DNA of 64,000 nt, taken from positions 35,189-99,188 of the forward strand of contig VIIQ02000249.1 in the NCBI GenBank assembly GCA_007449985.2, read 5' to 3'. The stretch is from Desmodesmus armatus (Eukaryota > Chlorophyta > Chlorophyceae > Sphaeropleales > Scenedesmaceae). The notes under the pieces are model-generated. The model was not told where the DNA came from, did no database searches, and worked only from the letters and a program-made list of their open reading frames with translations. The translations under genes and the position numbers were made by a program. Positions 22,701 through 32,800 of the stretch are shown piece after piece (within the stretch, counting starts at the first letter, position 1; each line of letters starts with the position of its first letter).

Positions 22701-24083
22701 TCTAAAGGGGAGGTTCCCAGCCTCTGCTGGCGGCTGGCACATGTGCTGACAGTGATGGCAAATTCAGCACCAGCGCGCATTTGCTGTGCTGCAGCTGCAA
22801 CTGACCTGCTGCCAACTTTGCCTCCTTGATTGATAGAATGACCATCAGGGTGTGTTTCACATGCCCTGTCAGCTTCAGATTCGTCTGGCTACGTTATGAT
22901 GACTGGTTGTCCGTATGTGTGCAGGTACATTGCCCGCTGTGTGGCAGAGAGCATGCGGCTGTACCCCCACCCCCCAGTGCTGCTGCGCCGTGCGCTGGTG
23001 CCTGACACCCTGCCAGGTGGCTTTGAGGTGCCCAAGGGTCAGGACGTGATGATCAGCGTGTACAACATACACCACTCGCCACAGGTAGGATTGGGGCTGG
23101 GTGTAGGGGGGATGATTAGACAGAAACAGGGTATGGGTCGACCTGGTGGGGTACAGGCCCTAAACCCTAGTACTCAAACCACACACCACTCAGCACAGGT
23201 GTCACTCAGTAATGCGGCCAGTGAGCTGAGGGAAATCGGCGGTGTAGAGGAAGGTGCTTTGGGGGCAGGGGGTGGTTGAGTTAGGAAAGTGGCGCCGCTG
23301 ATAGTTTGTGATGGGAGTGTATGTGTGCGCGAGTCAGCCGTGTGGCTTCAAGTCAGTCTCGGCGGCAAGGAGTGGAGTATGAGCTTGTGACAGTCATGTA
23401 GCTGATGCGCTGATGGAAGTACAACTCTGGACCACGTGTGCAAGGGTGTGCCATGTGCTCATGCGTTGGTGTAAGCTGACCACCTATCACGCTGTGTGTG
23501 CAGGTGTGGGACAACCCAGAGGCGTTCATGCCTGAGCGCTTCCCCCTGGACCAGCCCCACCCCAACGAGCAGAACACAGACTTCAGGTGCGGCCTGGTAC
23601 TGATGCTGTGCAGCATTTTTGCTGGTTTTGTTGCTAAGCTATGGGCGCAATTCTGCTGGTCATCTGGGACTCACCTTGGGACGGTCAGAATGCTACAGCC
23701 AGCAGCTAGTAGCTGCAAACAGCCTGTCAGCAACAGCCTGCCACACATGTGGATGCAGTGGAGCTTGGCGGTATGCAACAGCTTATCGACCCAACACTAT
23801 CTTCAATTTGCCTCTGCGCAGGTATGTTCCCTTCAGCGGTGGCCCCCGCAAGTGTGTGGGTGACCAGTTTGCGCTCATGGAGGCTGTGGTGGCTCTGGCA
23901 GTCATACTCAAGCGCTTCAGCTTCCAGCTTGTGCCGGGGCAGAAGATCAACATGACAACGGGCGCAACCATCCACACCACGGATGGCCTGTATATGAACA
24001 TGCAGGAGCGTAGCAGCAGCAGCAGCAGCAGCAGCAGCAGAGCGAGTGGGCAGCAGGCAGCAGCAGCAGCAGCTGTGGTGTGA
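10475..24083 (+). CDS. CYP97C: Cytochrome P450 CYP97C-like, carotenoid epsilon-ring hydroxylase
   Basis: Thirteen exons join in frame: 10475-10621, 10889-11002, 11677-11728, 12399-12574, 13131-13222, 14045-14243, 21224-21286, 21475-21646, 22198-22370, 22577-22641, 22925-23084, 23504-23586, 23822-24083 (1758 nt, 585 residues). All introns are GT-AG. Exon 1 encodes a Ser/Arg-rich transit peptide ending [12 protein letters not shown]450 hallmarks are the I-helix AGHETT (about residues 369-374), ExxR as ESMR (426-429), PERF, and the haem loop [10 protein letters not shown] with Cys about 510. The C-terminal [10 protein letters not shown] followed by GLYM and the segment [11 protein letters not shown] are, from memory, closest to plant CYP97C1/LUT1 rather than CYP97A or B. 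The enzyme should hydroxylate the epsilon ring of alpha-carotene derivatives in the plastid for lutein synthesis. A Ser-rich tail from an AGC repeat follows the conserved end. Intron 6 is about 7 kb and holds an antisense LINE. Confidence 0.9.
12080..12097. repeat. Run of 18 G in CYP97C intron 3
   Basis: Eighteen consecutive G bases, preceded by CCCC, lie in the intron between exons 3 and 4. Such runs are length-unstable and hard to sequence, so the exact length is uncertain. On the transcript the run would be G-rich and could form a quadruplex. Confidence 0.85.
13074..13094 (+). repeat. (CTG)7 microsatellite upstream of the exon 5 acceptor
   Basis: Seven perfect CTG triplets lie 36 bp before CYP97C exon 5 (13131), where a pyrimidine tract or branch region would be. 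A further imperfect CTG follows. Confidence 0.9.
13690..13900 (+). repeat. Two diverged copies of the exon 6 acceptor region (pseudo-exons)
   Basis: The segment ending at the true exon 6 acceptor (14044) reads TCACCAGTCTGCTG, a pyrimidine-rich stretch, then GTGTGCAGGGCGTA. The same order occurs at about 13696-13760 and 13785-13850. The first copy continues GTGCCTTGAAGAGACGCTT. The second continues GCGTACCTTGAGGAGG and then, after about seven extra bases, ATGCTGACGCGTGTGTTTGG, which parallels exon 6 but hits a stop in frame. They are decoy acceptors or broken exon copies from tandem duplication. Confidence 0.75.
14577..18344 (-). CDS. LINE ORF2: AP endonuclease plus reverse transcriptase
   Basis: About 1255 codons are open. 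The N-terminal endonuclease has QNVGG, FVETML (catalytic Glu), [12 protein letters not shown] near residue 160 and SKDHCGLYV near 288. The reverse transcriptase starts with [14 protein letters not shown] and continues with [64 protein letters not shown] and the active-site YADD near 795. Near residue 1156 a C-terminal [13 protein letters not shown] is followed by [13 protein letters not shown], the usual Cys-His knuckle of LINE ORF2. The frame has no ATG at its start: it opens at a TTG overlapping the ORF1 stop. The first ATG (residue 21) would cut the endonuclease, so coupled translation or frameshifting is implied. No RNase H domain is seen. Confidence 0.9.
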   Translation of the reverse strand: MTSPDAQATDIQLLVQNVGGMAAARIPSAVEQHLDCDVYGFVETMLTSDTVGDVEGLLPGYDVYHCVRPRPARGRPHGGVTVYVRRDSPISLGAGLRVASDPAAGIVWLVVPAFRFTVAVCYFSPPGSAVYASGVVDPDPLAALFAGLREAEARGDKHLVLGDLNVRLGTLSCDVPSNMAVPPGLSDPSVLPTIHHLRCVPPQRSSMDLSVPNRSRAVEFLGGLFAVSSVVLNGRAPGDQDGEFTCVSNPLSAGSVGASVVDLACASTSLYGLVESFRVLPFKPSASKDHCGLYVSITDLPRRCYEVPRRGRRGRVYRPTPGSGYTGALLRREGFFHTMLQAWQSGDVPVEDALQQFTEQLMLCAGGDRSVQDRGVQPTGRDQPWYDAECRRLSRELDVAWGAWHESRGMVYGAHNGCPAARQALEAARREYKRCCKRKKREHEMRVQVDMLETYFGHTQKDYWRAFFGGQPPQTPLTDVAAWTGYFRDLLGRVPEPQSLGAEEVALKHQLYAAAPRGAPAAMAALNEPVSYAEVQQCMALPTGKAPDSQGLTGELLRLACAPVREGGSGGDAAPASPVVVECAQWLLQAMLSCACVPEVMRTSKLVPVPKSLSPAALAVRDQYRGISVSHVFSRLLERLMNQRFERLASLLSLRAPTQCGFRPGYGTLDALFTLNHLISVARHQRRRLYVVFVDFKKAFDTVRRDLLLERCRELGVHGPFMDMLISMYDRVCCQVAVNGELGEVFTTASGTKQGSELSPLLFGLFIELLHYMFRHKLPGAGPVLSGLHVPDVMYADDVGLLSFEQGELQELVDVLSVFCHLFGMEVNLAPHKTCAVCFRQRGMKVPAGFRLVYRGREIARQSEYVYLGVRVHETRGLLGASDALAVSGSKAMHAMLTRCRRSCLTQFDIKCRMFDILVEPVLSYASHIWGPAIFAKRLQNTPYDTQAEKVHTSFLRITTGSIKGIATDVVYRDMHRRPIMYHWVVLAARWWTKLSDARDDQPRSLAGCVWREDVALALAGCRECWSSCFLQTMCSLQLLAGDWRQQSLDWVMQQRWEESAVQAALAALFRARWRGLTQGDPRSAPSIGIHKLTHHAWVYPLDPGFNPFSRDDAPPHIKLCLPFDVARNLAQLRIGSAHLEIEQGRKRRVSVPRADRLCRVCCGEDATLAHRQAVLARTRTSRNVEDLKHFLLECPVYDDLRAACPAFPLSDAVVLDDPECVRSVFQHGEQSALAYTLYKMKVRRARLLGLTLGI
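18341..20284 (-). CDS. LINE ORF1: Gln-rich coiled-coil protein
   Basis: The 647-codon frame begins [14 protein letters not shown]. The first 240 residues are low complexity with long Gln runs encoded by CAG repeats (19724-19755 on the + strand as CTG). A coiled-coil-like part follows ([52 protein letters not shown]), then a Gly/Ser-rich linker and a basic C-terminal region ending [12 protein letters not shown]. This matches the usual job of LINE ORF1 as an RNA-binding, self-associating chaperone, though I see no zinc knuckle or RRM. It ends in TGA one base out of phase with the ORF2 frame. Confidence 0.8.
20640..20702 (+). repeat. CYP97C: Diverged duplicate of the CYP97C exon 6 end
   Basis: The segment GACTTTGACGCACTCAA and then CCCACTTATTCAG|GT repeats the last ~45 bp of exon 6 and its donor (14200-14245), with several changes in between. 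It lies on the far side of the LINE. It is read [17 protein letters not shown] against [15 protein letters not shown] in the real exon. It keeps a GT donor, so it is a decoy or alternative exon end. Confidence 0.75.
21814..21855 (+). repeat. CYP97C: Duplicate of the CYP97C exon 8 end and donor
   Basis: About 42 bp (TGCCTCAGCTGCTGGAGGGG, then AGTACCTCAACAAGGGTGAGCA) repeats the sequence at 21612-21653 exactly or nearly so, 202 bp downstream. It includes the exon-intron junction, so intron 8 contains a second copy of its own 5' splice site. Confidence 0.85.
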
Positions 24084-24134
24084 GGGTTGCAGCCGTAGCG
24101 CAGTTTGGGTGTGCTCACAATTGTTCAACTCAAT

Positions 24135-24139
24135 TGTAA
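24135..24139 (+). terminator. TGTAA polyadenylation signal of CYP97C
   Basis: TGTAA lies 52 bp after the stop codon in CAATTGTAACTTTACAGC. TGTAA is the standard polyadenylation signal of chlorophyte algae, so both its position and its sequence fit. Confidence 0.7.
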
Positions 24140-24249
24140 CTTTACAGCAGTTTTGCTACAGCTGCAGAACGTCCCTGCACAGTCATCATGACATCTGTAC
24201 AGATCACAAATGCAACGATGGGGTGGGTGCTCGGGAGAGCCCCGGGAGT

Positions 24250-24264
24250 GGGGGGGGGGGGGGG
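24250..24264. repeat. Run of 15 G downstream of CYP97C
   Basis: Fifteen consecutive G bases follow GGGAGT. This is a second long homopolymer near the P450 gene and its length is unlikely to be exact. No gene is supported from here to the repeat copy at 24955. Confidence 0.85.
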
Positions 24265-24954
24265 TCAGAGACAAGGAAGGGAGAAAAAACACATTCTTTT
24301 GCAAACACTCTTGATTGCGGCTATGTGCATTCGGCCTGGACCGCGATCAATTGCGCAAACATATATGGACTACCAGACACATGGCCCTGCGACGCCGCAG
24401 CTAACTTAATTGCACTATTCATTCTGGTATGTGCTGTTCGTTTGTGTATGCTCCGACCGGGGGTTTCATGCACATGCTCTTATGCCCTAAATGTGTACTG
24501 TAGCACCCAGTACCTACTGCTGTCTGGTGGCCAGTGTCGCATCTGGATTATGGTATTCGCGGACGGAATCATTGGTAAGTTATGGTGTTGGTTTTGCAAC
24601 AGTGAACAGCTCCAGAAGCCAACAGAACCTGGGCAGCACAGGTGCCAGCTGGCCAGAAATTTTCAGTTTGGCAGCTTCCACGAAACAACCAGCATGGTAT
24701 ACACTTTGTCTTGTCTACAACTTGCATTGCCTCATCTTAATATTCGAAGAGCTCCCTCTCCAATGTATGCATGAGAGCAGCCGACCAATGTTAGCAGCAG
24801 TGTCTCTGTGTTGTTGTCTACATGGCTGCAAGGCCTACCTATTGTCAGGTGAACCGTTGCACACACGAACTACTGTTCTGTTTGGGAAAACGCAGCAGCC
24901 CCAATAGTTTTGTGTGTGCTTGCAGGTGCTGCTGGACAGTGATGGCAGCGGCTG

Positions 24955-25215
24955 CTTCCCAAGCATCACTGAAGGCTTGCTGCATGTTGCAAAACCGACC
25001 CCAATGGCATAGACCCGGTTAAGAACGCCAACCGCCTGAGTGTTATGCACTCTGAGCCCTGGGGCTCTGTATGGTTGTGTTGGTGGGCAGCGGGTAGGAC
25101 TCGTCTTGCGCCACAAGCCTTGAGCCTGTGGTTGTGGGGGGATGTTGGATCAGCATCCCTCCCGCAGACTTGGACGCTTGAGGGGTTGGTGGCGCAGCAT
25201 GGCATGCCTTTGGCG
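24955..25215 (-). repeat. Subtype A repeat, minus orientation
   Basis: Read on the minus strand this copy has the core CCAACCCCTCAAGCGTCCA (about 25165-25185), the GGATGCTGATCCAACATCC motif, the AGAGCCC-AGGGCTCAGAGTG block and the final GGTTTTGCAACATGCAGC. It is one of the best-preserved copies and closely resembles the + strand copies at 3.8 and 5.0 kb. Confidence 0.7.
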
Positions 25216-25455
25216 ATGCCAGGGACTGCCCTGCAGTCATGGCAGCCGGTCACAACAAACATCTGGTAGGCAGCAACAGACATTCATGTTGAATTGCAAG
25301 GGCAAACAAGCAAGCAGATGCAGTTATGCCTGTGGCCCTCCAGGCCACCCTAAATGCCAGCAGCATGCAGCGCCTGCATTATCCTGTGGTGATGGCATCT
25401 GAGCTCCCCTGTTGCACTATATCCTCTTTGCTGCCTGCCTGCATCGTCCACTTAC

Positions 25456-25596
25456 CGTAAGTAACCCTGAGGGGCCATCTTGAACAGAACAAAACAAAAT
25501 GGGGGACCTGTCCACCAGCCTATAAGGGGCCTCTTCCTGCTGGACAGCTGCCATGGTCTTGAAGCACTTGGGCAGCAGGACAGCAGCTGGATCACT
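25456..25596 (-). pseudogene. Orphan internal exon (47 codons), gene fragment
   Basis: On the minus strand a 141-nt phase-0 segment lies between a GTAG acceptor (25598-25597) and a strong G|GTAAGTGG donor (25455). It encodes a normal-looking peptide (PKCFKTMAAVQQEEAPYRLV, then RSPILFCSVQDGPSGLLT). No partner exon is recognisable on either side, where repeat copies lie. It is probably a piece of a gene broken up by repeats. The family is not recognised. Confidence 0.35.
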
Positions 25597-25664
25597 CTAC
25601 ATGCCATGCTTGCATCACCAAATGATGCATGCTCATGTGTGTTGCAGGCAGCACTGGCAGCTTG

Positions 25665-26195
25665 AGGCGCTATTGGCAGCAGAAGAAGGGCCCTGCCGCA
25701 GAGGTGTCGCATGATGCTTTGTCCCAACTCCAATGGCAACAGCTGGGTTGACGTCGTCACCACCTTTGGTGGCACCAAGGGCATTGCAATGCCGGAAGCT
25801 TGTTACGGCAAATTGTCCTAGCAGGAGCCTTCTGCACTGGAAGCCGTCCAGAACTGGCAGAAGACTGCCAGATAAGTATCTGAGAGCTTGTGTACAGCAG
25901 ACACAAGGCGCTAACAATTCCAGCAGGGCAGTGCTGCCTCAAAAGGTGTACCATGCTGGTGTGATGCTTCAACCCTGACTGCAAGGGCTGGGTTTACGTC
26001 ATCAGCCGCCTGGGTGTCATGCACCTTGAGCCCTGGGGCTCTGTATGGCCTAAGCTGATGGTCACTGGCCGGGTGAGTCCTGCGCCACGAGCCTAGTGCG
26101 TGTGGTGGTGGGAGGGTATTGGTCTCGATACCCTCCCGGCAGGTACTTGTCGCTTGAGGGGTTGGCAGACTCCGCTGGCAGCATGCATCAAGCAC
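25665..26195 (-). repeat. Two repeat copies, minus orientation (one partial)
   Basis: 25930-26190 is a full subtype A copy read on the minus strand: a core near 26150, GATACCCTCCCGGCAGGTAC in place of the usual inverted motif, AGAGCCC-AGGGCTC, and an end at GGTTGAAGCATCACACC. 25665-25815 keeps only the terminal part (CAACTCCAATGGCAACAGCT, read on +). Confidence 0.55.
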
Positions 26196-26199
26196 TAGC

Positions 26200-27843
26200 A
26201 TCATAGCATCGCTGTTGGAATCTGGCCACCATCCACCTGCTGACAATTACTAATAAAGACGGATTTTATGCTGCTCCCTGTGCTGCAGAGGTCACTGCAG
26301 GCATAGTATGTCACAACCTGGAGGGATGGATGCATTGCACGCAGCCGTGGGCCCTTGGCTTGGCAGCAGCTTGGCAGTTGAAGTGTGTAACATTGTCGAG
26401 TGTGTGACCTTGCTGATCTTGCCCAAGATGCTTTGGTTGGAAGCCAGTGCTGGCACTGAGGCAGGCTAAAGCACAGCCATGCTGTTGAGTCCATGTATTT
26501 TATTTCCTCAGTGAACACTGCTTGAAATACTACCCCAGTGACACGCCTTGGCAGCTGAAGCACAAGAACACACACAATCCCCATTGGATGAAGCACCCGA
26601 ACCAGCTTGACTTGATGTGATGCCTAGGCATTTCATCAGCACTCCCACTATTCACTACCACCCACATTGTTACATGCCAAAGCTTCATGACAGCATTGAA
26701 CCCTGCCTGGGGACTGCCGTCTACAGCTGCACCGGCAGGTGCATCCGTCCAAAGCTGAGTCAGCCCCCAGAGCAGCCAGTGGGAGTCACTGCTGGCCAAC
26801 ATTCCTGTCAAAACCGTGTTGAAAGCAAGAATGGCAGAAGACCGTCATGAACCATGAACCAACCACAGCCACACACTCTCAGCACAGTTGATAGGCTCCA
26901 AATCAGAGTCACTGCCGCGCAGCTGCATGCACGATCGATAAGCCTGCATATCAATGTCGGACTGACTGGCCGTGATGTTGCTTGCACAGCAACCCAGCGC
27001 AAGTTCAGCACAACTGCTTGTGACGTCACATGTGCTAGACAAAAAGCACCCAGCCTATGGCATAGTCATGACAACCAGCCAGACATAGTCATGACAACCA
27101 CAGCTTCTGATCCAGGCCGTCAACTCGACAGGAGCAAGAACGGGTGCAGGAACGACCTACCATATGCCTGCGACAGGTGCGTTCAAGGCAAGCCTGCTGA
27201 CCACTACTGCAACTGCACGCGATAGCAGATGCACACCATGTCAACCATGCTCACAGCCAGCCGCAAACCAGCTGCCGCACACCCCAACTTGGTCCAGAGC
27301 TGTCTCATGCAGCGATGAGTTTATGAAGTGCGCACAGTTTTTGAACACCCAGCGCAGCTTCGATCCTGCATGCGGGTGCGTCTGTATAGGAAACTACTGC
27401 TGTCTGGGAAGGCAGTGTTTTGACGGGCCGCTGCACCGGCTGCAGACATGCATCATCTCCTGCCACGGCAGTCAGTTTGTCGAGGTGGCTGGAAGCCTAC
27501 AAACAAGGGCAGACAGCACATGTTTGTTACAGTGGCAAAGCAGGACAAAACTGCATCATGACACGGTGGTGTGAATGTTATGATGGCCAGCACTTGTTGA
27601 TGGACCACAACCGCAAGTGAAGAACAATTAAAAAAGCAACCGCTTGTAGATGGCACCACAAGTTGCAGACTTTATGTTCAAAGTCTGCCACTGACATCTG
27701 AGATGGCATGCCGCATGCCATGATTGCGTCATGCATGGGTCACGGTGTGCTGTCCATATCGACTGTCCAATTTCTGCTGCAGTAGGGGCAATACATACCT
27801 GCTCAGCCTTGTGTTGATGGTGTGCTGGCCAGCACCGCATCCA
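26200..27843. other. No gene supported
   Basis: Only short ORFs without splice or domain support occur. There is a short direct repeat of CATAGTCATGACAACCA at about 27060-27103. The region is rather AT-richer than the gene blocks and looks like aged repeat DNA. Confidence 0.4.
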
Positions 27844-27969
27844 TTACTCTGCTAGTGCTGCAGCCGCCTGTCGCGCCACCTCAGGGTTGCTGTGGTCCAG
27901 GAGGTAGGGGTGCCGCCACACTTGACGCCACACAGGCTCCATGTCTCCATTGGGATTGTAGTCAGGAAC
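27844..27969 (-). pseudogene. Possible 3'-terminal exon, 41 codons plus stop
   Basis: After a good acceptor (CTACAG at 27975-27970) the minus strand encodes a phase-0 peptide beginning VPDYNPNGDMEPVWRQVWR and ending EVARQAAAALAE before TAA. It lies downstream of the F-box/LRR gene on the same strand, but the phases do not match that gene's putative donor at 28390. It may end another transcript or be a relic. Confidence 0.3.
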
Positions 27970-28386
27970 CTGTAGAGTTGCACATGACAACAGCAGCAGC
28001 AGCAGCATGCATGGTGAGCAGATGATAGAATCTGTCAACCACAGTTGAGTACTTGAGGCCGAGATGCAGGTGCTAGTTTGAGCTTGAGGCCTGACCAACG
28101 GTCCAGACCCCCACCCCCTGATTGTGCCACAACATGCCTTTAACAGTTTAGCTCAGCTAGAACTTCTTGCAGTAAAGTTCAGCCTCAGCGGGGCTGGCTT
28201 GATATCAACAGCTATTGCATCAACAGACTCTGCTAGTGCAGGTTGTCGGCACCTGAGGCGCCCCACCAATGAGGTGCAGCGTAGCACAAACTTTGTGGTA
28301 TGGCATAGCACATGGTCTGCACAGTGCATATGCAATACCAAGCATCATTATCTCTTTCAAGTTCAGCCATACCTCAACGCATCCCA

Positions 28387-29849
28387 TCACCTGATCGCCC
28401 AGAATAAGAAGTCAGCATTCATCATGTCGAGAGACAAAGCTGTGAGCTGCTTCATCCGTGGCAGCAGCAGTAGTAGCCCCTCTCCAGACTTGGGAGCCCC
28501 CATCACTCGACAGTCAAGCCACAGGTGCAGCTGTTGCAACCCTGTCAGCTGAGCAACACCTGCCAGCTCCTCGCCTGTGGAAGAACTGGACAGCGCCAGA
28601 TATTGCAGCGCGCTCAGCTTCTGCAGCGGGGCCAACAGTTGTGCGCTGTCGTCCAAACTCTGGGCATTGAACTGCTGTAGGCCAGGGCAGCAGGCAACCA
28701 GGCGGCTGCCTTGCGGGGCTAGAGCCCAATCGCCGTCTGGCTGCTTGACGCATGCGAGCTGCAGTTGAGTGAGTTGTGGCAACTGCCCGCCAGCACGGAA
28801 CATGTGCTCCCAAGCAGCTGCTGGCAGCGTGCAGTCTTTGACGCTGAGGTACTGCAACTTGTTGCTTGCCGTCAGGGCTGAGGAGGCTGCTGCAGCATGG
28901 TTGCCCTCATCCACATGCAAGCTGCCCGCCAGGTTGAGGTGTGTGAGGTGTGTCAGGTAGCGCAGCTGGGACAGCAGTCCCTGTCCTTCTGCTGTGTCAT
29001 GCGCAGACATGCAGATGTGCTCCAGGTGCAGGTGCTGCAGCTTGGTGAGGGCGCCAACTGCACCAGGGCCAAGGTTGCCAAGGTCGTCATCGTCAAAAAG
29101 TCCAGCCCCTCCTGTGTAGCAAAGCTTAGTGAGAGACTGCATGCCTGACAGCATGCTGCGTGTGATGAGTGAAGACTCTTTGAAGGACATGTGCAGCTCC
29201 ACCAGCTGGGCTAGGGGCTGCAGTGGCTGCAGGACAGGGGGCTCCTGGTCAGGCCCGACTAGCTCAACGCCCAGCAGCTCCAAGTAGGTGAGCTGCCGCA
29301 GCCCAAAAAAAGCCTTGTGGGAGAACTTGCCGGACCTTCCATGTCCCCAAGCACGAATGCTCAGGTGCTGTAGACCAGGAATCAAAGGAAGTGTTGCTGC
29401 CAGCCCCTCCGCCCCGTCTAGCAGCATGCAACTGTCCAGCTCCAGCTGCTTGAGGGGAACCCCAGGCTCCACCAGGCAACGCGAATCCAGACTCAACCAA
29501 CGCAGCACCAGGCTACTCAACTGCAGGTTGGCTGGCAGGCGGGACAGCCTGACGTTGCCATGTGAGCCACCGGACAGCACCACGCTCTGAACATGCCGCG
29601 CATGCTTAGAAAGGTACCCCAGCAGCCATCTGACCGTTGCTGCTTATGGCCATACCCATGGTTAAGCAGCACAATGTGGCTCAGCGCCATGGCAGCTGCC
29701 TGATGCAGCCGCGGGTGGGCTCTGGCAGCATTGAAAAAGGCGCTCAAGTCCTGGTGTTCGGTGTCTTCAGGAACACAGAACTGCAGGATTGCCAGCAGGC
29801 ATGGGTCTGGGAGCTCCAGCAAGGATGTGACTGTCTGTTGCTGTGCCAT
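28387..29849 (-). pseudogene. F-box-like/leucine-rich-repeat protein, one frameshift
   Basis: From the ATG at 29849 the frame encodes an F-box-like start (SLLELPDPCLLAILQFC, then a Leu-His-Gln helix SAFFNAARAHPRLHQAAAMA). The reading then has to move by one base near 29635-29650 into the frame that gives VRWLLGYLSKHARHVQSVVL and about 390 residues of leucine-rich repeats (for example LQHLHLEHICMSAHD, LTHLTHLNLAGS, LQYLSVKDC, LPQLTQLQLA, LSALQYLALS). The continuity of the protein pattern across the shift points to a single lost base. The end is either the TGA at 28389-28387 or a splice donor AG|GTGATG at 28390. Such proteins usually pick substrates for SCF ubiquitin ligases. Large families of them are, from memory, typical of Scenedesmus-type algae. 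Confidence 0.7.
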
Positions 29850-32800
29850 CCTGAGAAGCAAGAATTCGCACAGAAGCACGTGTAAGCTGTCTCAGATGGC
29901 TTTCACAACTGGTGATGCAAGGTTTGACCATACACACTGTGACAGCAAGGCCTTGACAGCAAGGTCAGCACAGGGTGAGCACCAGTCGCTGGGGGTAGTT
30001 ATGAGGCCATGCAGTCTCTAATTTACCTGTTGAGGTTTATTGAATGCCTTGATTGCCTTCGCAGAGGCAGCCAAACTCAACAGCAGGTATCCAACAGTTG
30101 AACAGCAGGATGTGTGAAGACTGCTGATGCCTGGGGCTGCTATGGCTGTGAGTCGTGATGATAGCGTTAATAGGTCTTACACATTCAAAGGAGAACAAAG
30201 CCGTGGCTTCTGTTGCGTCGGAAATTTGAACTTGCTTATTAGTCATTGTCACAAGTGTGACTGCCCTCACCAGTTGTTGGATGTGCTGTCGAAGTAATTA
30301 GCTCTGATGATTTGGATCATGTTTTTACATCTGCTCTGGTTGGGGAGGCCACTAGCTCCCCTTCACCTAGGGCGACGGCCAGCATGCCCTGACAGTGTTC
30401 CTGCACGTGTCAAGGATGCACATGTTACCCTCAGATAGGAGTGTTCTGTTGTCACTGCATCAACATGTAGCTGTTTGCAGCTGCAAACTGTCACTAGACC
30501 AAGGCAGGCCGGGCATTGTGCAACAACAGCAACGGTTGCGCAGCCTGCCACAGTTACATGTTCAACATGAAGTATCTTCCCAAAAGCACAGCCGACAGCA
30601 GCAGAAGAACGACACACCGATGCCACCAGGTGCACCAAAATCACGTGCGCCACATGTCCTGACCTATCAGGGGCAGCAGCACTGGCATGACCTGGCCCCA
30701 GCCGCAACACAGCACTTGACTGCATGCACTATGGCAGCGCAGCTGCTGCCAACAAACCCTCCCCATGCAACCTTGGCCGGATCACGAAATACGCACAGCA
30801 TGGCACCAATCAATACGCCAACCCACATGCCCTGCTTCTTGCAAAAACAGACTGTGCAACAGCAAAGTCGTCTGCAAAGCTATGCGGGCTACACCTTGAC
30901 GAATGGTACCGCCGCTATGGCTTTGACGACGCAATGCAGCAGAGCCGCGGTGAGCAGTACGCACAATCTGTCGGTGCGCAGGCTCCAAGAGGCCCCCTTG
31001 CACAACCTGCCGGCTGTCACGTAGTACGAAAACCACCATCAGCGCAGCAAGCCCCTAGCCAAGTGTAGCCACCATGGCCATGGTGAGCCACCAGACACAA
31101 GTACTACTGTATGCCATACTGCGGCAGAAGTGAGAGTGGCCCACTCACACCGTATGCGCAGCAGCAACATGCTGACACGTACAGACAACATGTGGGCGCC
31201 ACACAAGGCAGCATGACCAGTCTGTGCCTGTTGCAGCAAGACTGTCTCATTGTCCGTTGCTGCGCAGCAGTTTCCATGTTGTAGCCTCATGTTGCCAACA
31301 CAACGCCAAGGTGTTGGCACTTTCTTGCCGGAGGTTGCACAATTAATACGCGCCAAACACGCCTGGACATCACGCACACTCACACAATTCCACACTCTCA
31401 TACCCTGCATGCGTGCCTCCTGCCAGCCAGTGGGCCTCATAGATGATGCAGTATGCTTTAGGACCACCCACCTGCACAAGCATGACAGACTGCTCGTCAC
31501 ATTCAGTAAAATGCGCACTGCAGTGGCATTGATGGTGTACAGCGCGCACATACCCTCACCATATACTGTGGCACCACTGGTTGGGCCACACAAGGGACTT
31601 GAATCAATACCAAGTGTGCTACTGCCGCACTTGTATGCAGTCAATGCAGAAAGCAGCCACTGGCTGTGTGCGTGCCATTGGCATACAGCAAGAAGGATGA
31701 TGTACAGCCATCTTGATACTACAGGCATGCGCTGTAGGCTTGGTGCCCAAGGTCTGTCTTAGTGCCAGGCATACACAACAAGTGTCCAAGTTGATGTTGG
31801 CCTGTTGTGTGGACAGGCAACACACTCTGCCACGTTGTATCACTGGCAATGGCACTGCTGTGAGGGTGTACCCAAACTGCAGTCGCCCCAACGTGGTGAC
31901 TCAGTCTGTTGAGTCAACAGTTTGTGGCACTCAAGACACAAAAACAGGGCCTGCGTAACACCCAAGGTATACCAAAAGAGTCGTGACATGTACCACAACA
32001 CCAGCTGCATTCATTGCTAGCGCTGATGCTGTGGTTGTGTCATTAAGGCATTTCCGAAAGACCCAGACAGATGTGCACAAACCCTCACTAGCAGCTGAGT
32101 GCGAGCGATCAGGCGCAATCAGTGCAAGCAGCAAAACAAAAGGCTGCATTTGGGCTCCAGTAAGTGCACATGGATGCAACCTGCCTTGGCCAAATGACTT
32201 GATACAATGTCACAGTACGGTGAGTACTTCATTCACCAAAACACTGGCGCAGCAGTATCAAACCCTGGTAGGACATGCTCTGTCCAGTGCATTTGGAAGT
32301 GCCGCTAGCACATGCGCAGTACTGTTGTGGCATTGGGTGGGTGACAAATGGCCAACCCAAAATGTTGCCAGCACTGGTACACTGCATCAGAAAGTCCAGG
32401 CTCATTATCCCGGTCGACCACGATAACCTGCCGCAGGTTATGGTATGATACCACCAATAAATGCTCTGATTCGGTCACTAACTGTGCTGTCTGATTGGAT
32501 GGCATGTGATGTCCCCAAAGCTGTCAAAACAGCCTGAGGTATGCGCAGTGTGCGTTCCCAGCACACATGAGGACCACATCAAAGCTGGCTTAGTATGTAG
32601 CAGCAAAGAGACATGGCGGTCAATCGCACCCTATGCTGGATGCGATCACATGCCATGATTGACAGACCCTGCAAAAACCCTGACCAAAAAGGTAAGCACA
32701 CCCTGCAGGGTAAGCCTGGCAATAGCTGATTCATATCCAGCCAAGGCGGGGGGAAAGCGACTGCGCCTACAGTCTCCCCATATTCCCCGCAAACCATTAG

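Noticed and set aside
27844..28391. Joining the 27844-27969 exon to the F-box/LRR gene
   Set aside because: The donor at 28390 leaves phase 2, while the exon reads sensibly only in phase 0, so they do not fit together.
31039..31728. 229-codon minus-strand ORF
   Set aside because: No domain, no clear start context, and overlapping ORFs of similar length on the other strand; its composition looks like non-coding DNA.
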